DNA of 12,375 bases, from NCBI RefSeq assembly GCF_000265205.3, contig NT_187154.1, forward strand, positions 1 to 12,375, in the 5' to 3' direction. Of this stretch, positions 1-9,226 are shown piece by piece (within the stretch, counting starts at the first letter, position 1; each line of letters starts with the position of its first letter). The translations under genes were made by a program, and so were the position numbers. This DNA is from Sinorhizobium fredii USDA 257 (GTDB lineage Bacteria > Pseudomonadota > Alphaproteobacteria > Rhizobiales > Rhizobiaceae). The notes under the pieces are model-generated. The model saw only the letters and a program-made list of their open reading frames with translations. It did no database searches and was not told the origin of the DNA.

Positions 1-2
1 AT

Positions 3-1475
3 AAAGGCGAGTATTGGCGCCAGATCTTTAACCGGCGCACGCCGGAGCAACGGCGCACCTTGTCGCACATCAAGCGTTTCATGGAACGGCTGGCTGGTGA
101 CATAAAGTTCCGCACCGCGGTTTCGGAGAGCGCCGACGCCCCTCGCGCGGTAACAGAGCGCTATGGCATTGAAGTTGACCCACTGGAGATACTGCCGCTC
201 TGGCGCGATGATCATCTTACTTACCGCTACAAGCCGGAGTCTGCACCATGGCCGCTGTCGATAATGTGGGACGAGTACATGCGCGACATGTTGCGCCATC
301 GCGACCTCCTGCGCGACCATGGCGATATGTCAATGACCAACCCTCGCTTTCATGCCTGGCGCGAGCGCCAAATTCGGCGTTGTAATGACGAATTGGGCGG
401 ATCAGCACCGTCGATCACACACCCCATCATCGCTTTCGAGCTGAGGGAAGGGTGCACCGTCGGTTGCTGGTTCTGCGGCCTCTCGGCCGCTCCGTTCAAA
501 GGCTATTACGAGTATAGCAAACAGCATGCAGAGCTTTGGCGCGGCGTGGTTGGTGTCGCGAGCGAGGTGTTTGGCCCGGCAGCTCGTACTGGGTTCTGCT
601 ACTGGGCCACAGAGCCAATGGACAACCCGCAGTACGACCGCTTTCTCTTCGACTACTATCAGATCACGGGCGCATTGCCGCAAACAACGACGGCCGCCCC
701 GCTCAAGGATGAGGCACTCACCAGGCGCGTGCTCGGCCTCTTCAATCTTTATGGCACTACGATGAATCGCTTCTCTGTGCTCAGCACGGCACATCTCAAT
801 CAGATCCACAGGGCGTTTTCGCCTGAAGAACTGACAGGGGTCGAACTCATCATGCAGGGCAAGGACGCCCCGACCGCAAAGGCTTTCACGGGGCGTGCGC
901 GCAAGCGGAAGGAGAAACTCAGTGCGAGGCAAGAGGCAATCGCCTTGACGGAGCGCAATCACACGACGATCGCCTGTGTTTCCGGCTTCCTCGTAAATAT
1001 GCCGCAGAGACGTTTGCAACTAGTGACGCCGGTACCGGGTAGCGAACGCTGGCCCCTCGGGTATCGCATAGTGGGTCAACGGTCATTCAGGACGCCTGAC
1101 GAGTTCCGGGACGGGCTCAAGAGCATGATTGATCAACATATGCTCGAGAGCCCAGCCCCCGACCTGCCGATCCGCTTTCGCAGGGACCTGGAGTACACAG
1201 CGGGAGACCGCTGCTTCCATCTCCGCTCGCGAAGCATGGAACACCGGGTGCTCGACTACGCTCCGATCTCGGTTGGCCATCTAATCGCGTGCGGCAACTT
1301 TACAGTTTCGGAGTTGGTTATGCGGGCCTCGACGGATGGAATGAGCGTACTTGCAGTCGCCGACCTGCTCGATCAGTTATACGCGGCCGGCGTGATCGAA
1401 GAGGACCTCGGTGACCGCTATGCTTGGCAGACCAGCGACGGCATGAAAGACCGCATTGAAGAAGCTCAAGGATAG
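3..1475 (+). CDS. PoyD-type radical SAM peptide epimerase (RiPP maturase), 5' partial
   Basis: Probable radical SAM enzyme that epimerises L- to D-residues in a ribosomally made precursor peptide, the PoyD class. Counting from the TTG at 60, C132, C136 and C139 form the CxxxCxxC 4Fe-4S motif (CTVGCWFCG). Blocks I associate with this family follow: FCYWATEPMDNPQYDRF, PQTTTA, NRFSVLS and SGFLVNM. The N-terminal 45 residues (FMERLAGDIKFR...RYGIEVDP) resemble a nitrile-hydratase/Nif11-type leader peptide. The last 70 residues read as a small helical, winged-helix-like domain. The TTG at 60 is a doubtful start: the frame stays open to base 3, has no ATG there, and encodes family-like sequence (EYWRQIFNRRTPEQRRT). 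The true start is therefore upstream of the window. No precursor peptide is visible. The gene converges on the virK remnant. Family call confident; substrate unknown. Confidence 0.88.
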   Translation, partial: KGEYWRQIFNRRTPEQRRTLSHIKRFMERLAGDIKFRTAVSESADAPRAVTERYGIEVDPLEILPLWRDDHLTYRYKPESAPWPLSIMWDEYMRDMLRHRDLLRDHGDMSMTNPRFHAWRERQIRRCNDELGGSAPSITHPIIAFELREGCTVGCWFCGLSAAPFKGYYEYSKQHAELWRGVVGVASEVFGPAARTGFCYWATEPMDNPQYDRFLFDYYQITGALPQTTTAAPLKDEALTRRVLGLFNLYGTTMNRFSVLSTAHLNQIHRAFSPEELTGVELIMQGKDAPTAKAFTGRARKRKEKLSARQEAIALTERNHTTIACVSGFLVNMPQRRLQLVTPVPGSERWPLGYRIVGQRSFRTPDEFRDGLKSMIDQHMLESPAPDLPIRFRRDLEYTAGDRCFHLRSRSMEHRVLDYAPISVGHLIACGNFTVSELVMRASTDGMSVLAVADLLDQLYAAGVIEEDLGDRYAWQTSDGMKDRIEEAQG

Positions 1476-1514
1476 CGGCAGGCGGGTTCCTTTACCTATC
1501 GGGACCACTGCAAA

Positions 1515-1532
1515 TGGCACGGGCGGGTGCCA
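1515..1532. terminator. Possible bidirectional terminator hairpin
   Basis: A perfect 6-bp inverted repeat TGGCAC/GTGCCA with a 6-nt loop lies between two convergent genes, the epimerase (stop at 1475) and the virK remnant (stop at 1607). There is no strong T-tract on the plus side and only a short TTT on the minus side, so intrinsic termination is uncertain. A wider 8-bp inverted repeat (GCGGGTTC at 1482-1489, GAACCCGC at 1575-1582) encloses it. Confidence 0.3.
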
Positions 1533-1606
1533 CAGGAAAACCTTCAGCCGCCGATCCGGGACGATCCGCCACCCGAACCCGCGCGATCGTGCTGCAACAT
1601 GCCAGA

Positions 1607-2035
1607 TCACGGTGAAGAGAAGAAGCTCAATCCGTGACCAATTGAGCACTTATAGACCAGGCTCGTTCCTTTTCGCTCGTAACTGGGCACATTGAAGACG
1701 ACCATGGTGAATTCGGCGCCACCGTCCGGCCGGATCCGGTAACGAAGAAACTGGACAACCGGCTTACCGTCACGATCTATGGTAAAATGCTGATCTGCAA
1801 AAGCGAGGGTGCCGTCAGATGTGATCCTATAGCCGTCTATGCTAACGCCTCCACGCGTCTTGGTCGACGGTGTATCGGCAGTCGCCGGAGTGCACATGCC
1901 TAAAATCGACCGTCACACTCACCGGTTTGCCGGTAGTCAGCGCGCGTTCAAGCTCGCCAGTACATGACTATCGCCGGCGGCATTGGCAGCTGTAGCAAAC
2001 AGTATCCCGAATAAGGTTGCAACGATATGTTTCAC
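1607..2035 (-). pseudogene. virK: virK-like secreted protein, broken by two frameshifts
   Basis: Read on the minus strand from GTG at 2035, the product begins with a clear signal peptide (MKHIVATLFGILFATAANA, likely cleavage after ANA). A Shine-Dalgarno GAGGA lies at 2042-2046, 6 nt upstream. The frame then meets TGA at 1939-1937. Dropping into the next frame near 1949 gives ERALTTGKPVSVTVDFRH, and returning to the first frame near 1895 gives CTPATADTPSTKTRGG and onward to the stop. Two opposite one-base lesions therefore restore a protein of about 142 residues, close to the roughly 145 usual for VirK (Pfam VirK). Later blocks (GGVSIDGYRITSDGTLAFAD, LVYKCSIGHGLSFF) also fit that family as I remember it. 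VirK has no established biochemical function. In Agrobacterium it belongs to the VirA/VirG-controlled set. The shorter 96-aa frame from ATG 1897 lacks the signal peptide and should not be taken as the native gene. Family call is from memory of the pattern. Confidence 0.7.
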
Positions 2036-2276
2036 AGGTGGTCCTCTTTAGAGCGACTATACGGTTGACACGGCCCCTGCGGGCGAACCGGGGCTCGGCG
2101 GTTTCAAACAGGGCGCGGGTGGATTCATGGTGAGAGTGCGGCTTCGGACCGGAGCAGTTTGCCGACAGCCCATACCACTCGATGCGGCAGCCGTGTGTGG
2201 AGAAGGCTCCGCGTCTACTGCTATCCTTGTCCCAATTGAATTCAACCCAAAATGCCACGCTATTCTAATGGGAAAT
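2036..2276. other. Unassigned upstream region between virK remnant and IS21
   Basis: About 240 bp with no convincing gene. Short frames on both strands show no recognisable motif, and the plus-strand one runs into the IS. It should hold the promoter of the virK remnant: TATAGT occurs on the minus strand about 25 nt upstream of its GTG, without a good -35 partner. A vir-box-like CAATTG core sits at 2233-2238. Confidence 0.4.
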
Positions 2277-2282
2277 CTCAGC
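2277..2282. repeat. IS21 target site duplication, left copy
   Basis: CTCAGC directly abuts the left tip of the IS21-family element and is repeated exactly at 4917-4922 beyond the right tip. Six bp lies within the 4-8 bp range usual for this family. Confidence 0.85.
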
Positions 2283-2289
2283 TGCAGCG

Positions 2290-2329
2290 CGACAACCAAG
2301 ATGAGACGAAGCGTCAATCAAGATGAGAC
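2290..2329 (+). repeat. Left terminal repeats of IS21 element (two units)
   Basis: Two direct units, 2290-2307 and 2312-2329, start 22 bp apart and match at 16 of 18 positions, sharing AAGATGAGAC. They mirror the GCGACAATCTGG.TGAGAT units of the right end and are the presumed IstA binding sites. Confidence 0.8.
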
Positions 2330-2409
2330 TCGGCAGCAGCGGTGGAACGCAGAGAGGGCGTAGCCCGAACGGAGTTCTACCGCTGCTGCCGCGCCGATTC
2401 ATCTGGTGA

Positions 2410-4892
<2,483 letters not shown>

Positions 4893-4916
4893 TCTCAGCC
4901 AGATTGTCGCTCTACA

Positions 4917-4922
4917 CTCAGC
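4917..4922. repeat. IS21 target site duplication, right copy
   Basis: CTCAGC immediately after the right tip, identical to 2277-2282. Removing the element and one copy joins ...GGGAAAT-CTCAGC-AGATATG..., the pre-insertion sequence. Confidence 0.85.
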
Positions 4923-5402
4923 AGATATGTAAAATCGCTTATTTGGATGGAGGCTATTGAGGAGATGGAAGAGTGGTCGCACGCAGGTGCAAGCCTATCG
5001 GCGCTGTCACTATCGCCTGCGGGTGCGGGGGTGCCGGAAAGAGAGACGATGAGCAGTTACCCGCTGGCGAGCGGTGGACAAGGAGGAGACCGATCCGCCA
5101 CTACGAAACAGCGAACGCGTTCGTCGCGCATCCAGGCAACGTAGCGGTGGAGTTGCGCCTGGCACGACAATTATGGCAGTGGGCTCACGCCACCAGCCAA
5201 GCAACTTCGGCCAGGGGTCGCGCGACCGACGTGCAGCGGTAGCCGCGCGGCGAGGCTTTTGGCTAGGCTGAAGAGGATAGGTCAGCATGGCCACATATGT
5301 CTGGCCGCAAGCTAACCTTAGTAGCCGACCGCTTGAAGGATGCCCGCTTGTCTCACTGAGCTGATGATGGACGGGCACCAAGTGTTAGACTGCATTCAAT
5401 AG
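4923..5402. other. Region without a recognisable gene
   Basis: About 480 bp holding several short overlapping frames on both strands, none with a recognised domain. The most gene-like is a plus frame from GTG 4973 to 5242 with GAGGAG at 4959-4964 upstream. It encodes a Cys/Gly patch (ACGCGGAG) followed by an Arg-rich stretch, but I cannot support it as a gene. A near-palindromic GGCC-ACATATGTCT-GGCC lies around 5290-5306. Confidence 0.4.
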
Positions 5403-5465
5403 CTGACGGCTGCCGCACACACTGGCAGCGAAGACGTCGCTTTGACAGACGTCTGACTTCGTCAG
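5403..5465. other. Compact three-stem inverted-repeat structure
   Basis: Three stems fit in 63 nt. The outer stem is CTGACG 5403-5408 with CGTCAG 5460-5465. Stem two is GCTGCC 5409-5414 with GGCAGC 5424-5429 (9-nt loop). Stem three is AGACGTC 5432-5438 with GACGTCT 5448-5454 (9-nt loop). All pairs are Watson-Crick. Alternatives exist, such as CTGAC/GTCAG at 5453-5457/5461-5465. Because the stems are perfect inverted repeats, either strand could fold. It could be a small structured RNA, an IS-end or recombination structure, or chance; no coding frame explains it. Confidence 0.4.
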
Positions 5466-5755
5466 GCTGCAGCGCGACATATGTGGAACGACCCGCTTGG
5501 CAAGGGCATTTTTCAGCGATTCATCCCGCGGGAACGGTGCGGTCATATGTCCGGCCTATCAGCGCGGTTCTGTGGACCGCTGGCCTCGATGAAATCCGCG
5601 AAACGAGTGACTGATCAACCAAACGCGCTCGAAGCGCAATGGCGCGCTGGCCTCTCTCGCCTCGGGATTTCGTCCCGTTGTGGAATCATCGCTTGTTTGC
5701 GCACCTTGCCACTGGCGGCTACCGTGCCGCGCAGTTCGTGATGTTCGTTGTCAGC
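5466..5755 (-). other. Downstream flank of the IS110/IS1111 transposase; candidate guide-RNA region
   Basis: About 290 bp following the transposase stop, with no convincing ORF. In IS1111-type elements the long non-coding segment 3' of the transposase carries the structured guide (bridge/seek) RNA, so this is where one would be expected. The segment contains CATATGT at 5478-5484 and 5544-5550. The exact left boundary of the element is not identified. It also begins with a 14-nt copy of the IS21 left tip (5466-5479), so part of it may instead come from another IS21-type end. Confidence 0.35.
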
Positions 5756-7305
<1,550 letters not shown>

Positions 7306-7357
7306 AGGACCACGCCGCACTGGAAGGGGCGCTTTCAAGCTTTGGGGGTAAAGACGC

Positions 7358-9148
7358 ATGAAACGCAAGTCGCGATTTTGGCCTATCCTGCTCGGGTTCA
7401 CCGTGCTGGTCGCAGCCGGCCTCTATTATGTGGTTCGGATGTTTAGCGTCGATCTTCCTGACTATCCGAAGGTGGACAAGGTCACCTGGCTCGAGCAGAA
7501 CTGGTCACAATCACAACGCGGTTGGATGCACCATGCCGACCAGGGCACGGTGACCTTCTCGATGCCCTACGAATGGCTGGCGGCGTTGGAGCAGCCCACC
7601 TTCACGCTGACAGCCGGGCCGCCCTTCCTGTCCAGCGATTATCTCGACCGCTTCGGCTTCATTACGGCGGATTCATCCGGCCTTCCGGTCGGCTTTGCCC
7701 ATGGCGGCGATCTTGTCGATCCCAAAACCGCCCAACCGTGGGTCAACCCAGCGACCGGCAGGCCGCTCACCACCGTCGGGCTCACCTGTGCGGCATGCCA
7801 CACCGGTCGCTTCACTTACAAGGGTACTGCCGTGATGGTCGATGGCGGCCCGGCACTCACCGATCTTGGAAAATTCCGCAAGGCTTCAGGATTGGCCTTG
7901 TTCTTCACCCGCTATGCGCCTTTCCGTTTCGACCGCTTCGCCACGGCAGTGCTCGGGCCGCAGGCGGATGAAAAAGCCAGGGCCGTGCTCAAGAAACAGC
8001 TCGACAAGGTGCTTGCGGGTGGCAGGATCGAAGTCGATCTCGAAAAGAAGGTGGCCGAAAAAAGTATCGAAGAGGGGTTCGGCCGGTTGGATGCACTCAA
8101 CCGGATCGGCAACCAGGTCTTCTCGCTCGACCTTGAGCGGCCGGAGAACTACGTCGCTCAATCCGCGCCAGTCGCTTTCCCACATATCTGGGACACGTCC
8201 TGGTTCGATTGGGTCCAATACAATGCCTCGATCATGCAGCCGATGGTGCGCAATGCGGGCGAAGCGTTGGGGGTCCGCGCCTTCATCAATCTCACCAAGT
8301 CGGAGCAGCCACTCTTTGCCTCGACGGTGAAGGTCGACACGATTTTCGAGATCGAGCAGCAGTTGGCCGGCAAGCAACCGACGGCAGAGAACGGCTTCAC
8401 CGGCCTGCGTCCCCCGCGTTGGCCTTCCAACCTGTTCGGTTCGATCGATACCAAACTCGCAACCGAGGGCGCCGCAGTTTACGCCGACCGGTGCCAGGGC
8501 TGCCACCTGCCACCGGTCGGCAGTGAGGGCTTTTGGGAGCAGAAGCACTGGACGAACGAGAATTCGGCCGGCGAGCGCTATCTCCGCGTGCCCATCATCA
8601 ACGTCGAGAATATCGGCACGGATCCGGCCCAGGCCCAAAGCATGGCGGAGCGCAAGGTCAAGCTTCCCTCCGAGCTCGGCATCGACACCGACTCGTTCGG
8701 CAGCGCGCTCGGCGCGCTCGTCGCAAAGACAGCCGCTCGCTGGTACGACAACCAGACCCCGCCGGTGCCGGCCGAGCAACGGGGGATCATGAATGGCAAT
8801 CGCCAGAACGGCATCCAGGCGCCGCTTGCCTACAAGGGACGGCCGCTCGACGGCATCTGGGCGACGCCGCCCTTCCTGCACAACGGCTCGGTGCCGACCA
8901 TCGATGCCCTGCTTTCCCCGGCCGGCGAACGGCCGAAGACGTTCTGGCTCGGCAATCGCGAATACGACCCGGACAAGCTTGGCTATCTAACGGACGAATT
9001 GAAGGGTGGCTTCAAGTTCGACACCGCAAAGCCGGGCAACAGCAATGCCGGTCACGAATTCAGCGACACCCCCGGCCCGGGCGTGATCGGCCCGGCGCTG
9101 AAGCCGGATGAGAAGGCGGCGCTCATTGCATACCTGAAGACATTGTAG
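7358..9148 (+). CDS. Membrane-anchored di-haem cytochrome c peroxidase / RoxA-like protein
   Basis: A predicted periplasmic c-type di-haem redox protein of 596 residues. Residues 7-27 form a hydrophobic anchor with a basic start (MKRKSR) and no clear signal-peptidase site, so it is probably tethered to the inner membrane facing the periplasm. The two haem sites are CAACH at 144-148 and CQGCH at 379-383. Near residues 501-519 the WATPPFLHNGSVPTIDALL block resembles the segment that supplies an axial His in bacterial cytochrome c peroxidase and MauG proteins. The size and a long inter-haem region (WDTSWFDWVQYNASIMQPM) recall the rubber oxygenase RoxA group, which cleaves double bonds with O2, rather than the roughly 340-residue classical peroxidases. 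An RBS-like GGGGG at 7344-7348 lies 9 nt upstream. The likely role is oxidation of a lipid or hydroperoxide with its operon partners; that part is inference. Confidence 0.85.
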   Translation: MKRKSRFWPILLGFTVLVAAGLYYVVRMFSVDLPDYPKVDKVTWLEQNWSQSQRGWMHHADQGTVTFSMPYEWLAALEQPTFTLTAGPPFLSSDYLDRFGFITADSSGLPVGFAHGGDLVDPKTAQPWVNPATGRPLTTVGLTCAACHTGRFTYKGTAVMVDGGPALTDLGKFRKASGLALFFTRYAPFRFDRFATAVLGPQADEKARAVLKKQLDKVLAGGRIEVDLEKKVAEKSIEEGFGRLDALNRIGNQVFSLDLERPENYVAQSAPVAFPHIWDTSWFDWVQYNASIMQPMVRNAGEALGVRAFINLTKSEQPLFASTVKVDTIFEIEQQLAGKQPTAENGFTGLRPPRWPSNLFGSIDTKLATEGAAVYADRCQGCHLPPVGSEGFWEQKHWTNENSAGERYLRVPIINVENIGTDPAQAQSMAERKVKLPSELGIDTDSFGSALGALVAKTAARWYDNQTPPVPAEQRGIMNGNRQNGIQAPLAYKGRPLDGIWATPPFLHNGSVPTIDALLSPAGERPKTFWLGNREYDPDKLGYLTDELKGGFKFDTAKPGNSNAGHEFSDTPGPGVIGPALKPDEKAALIAYLKTL

Positions 9149-9179
9149 GCAGCCGGCGGCAGCCGTGCACGAACGTCAT

Positions 9180-9206
9180 GGCGCCCGCCGGGATCAATGC
9201 GGCGCC
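9180..9206 (+). promoter_or_regulatory. Hairpin just upstream of the patatin RBS
   Basis: GGCGCC at 9180-9185 and again at 9201-9206 can pair as a 6-bp GC stem with a 15-nt loop, ending 8 nt before the patatin Shine-Dalgarno. It could modulate coupling or mRNA processing between the two genes. The repeat is short and GC-rich, so chance is possible. Confidence 0.25.
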
Positions 9207-9214
9207 GCTCAACT

Positions 9215-9220
9215 GAGGGA
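9215..9220 (+). promoter_or_regulatory. Ribosome binding site deciding the patatin start
   Basis: GAGGGA lies 6 nt upstream of ATG 9227. The alternative ATG at 9197 has no comparable site and adds only ten poorly conserved, Arg-rich residues (MRRRSTEGTV). Confidence 0.65.
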
Positions 9221-9226
9221 ACAGTG

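Noticed and set aside
60..62. TTG as the start of the epimerase
   Set aside because: The frame stays open to the window edge and the preceding codons encode family-like sequence, so the gene most likely begins upstream.
1456..1695. Plus-strand ORF overlapping the epimerase 3' end and virK remnant
   Set aside because: Composition is that of an antisense shadow; it overlaps two better-supported genes and shows no domain.
2065..2070. TTGACA as a plus-strand -35 box
   Set aside because: No -10 hexamer at a suitable distance and no gene downstream on that strand before the IS.
2127..2363. Plus-strand ORF crossing the IS21 left end
   Set aside because: No recognisable motif, and it runs across the insertion junction, so it cannot be an ancestral gene in this form.
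4973..5242. Small Cys/Gly-containing ORF as a RiPP precursor for the epimerase
   Set aside because: It starts with GTG, has an Arg-rich composition, no leader-like N-terminus, and is separated from the epimerase by the virK remnant and IS21. The Cys/Gly patch is likely a by-product of GC-rich DNA.
5311..5390. Integron attC-like site (AGCTAAC ... GTTAGAC)
   Set aside because: Only CTAAC/GTTAG pair, the left box breaks the RYYYAAC consensus, the inner arms are not properly complementary, and no integrase or cassette is present.
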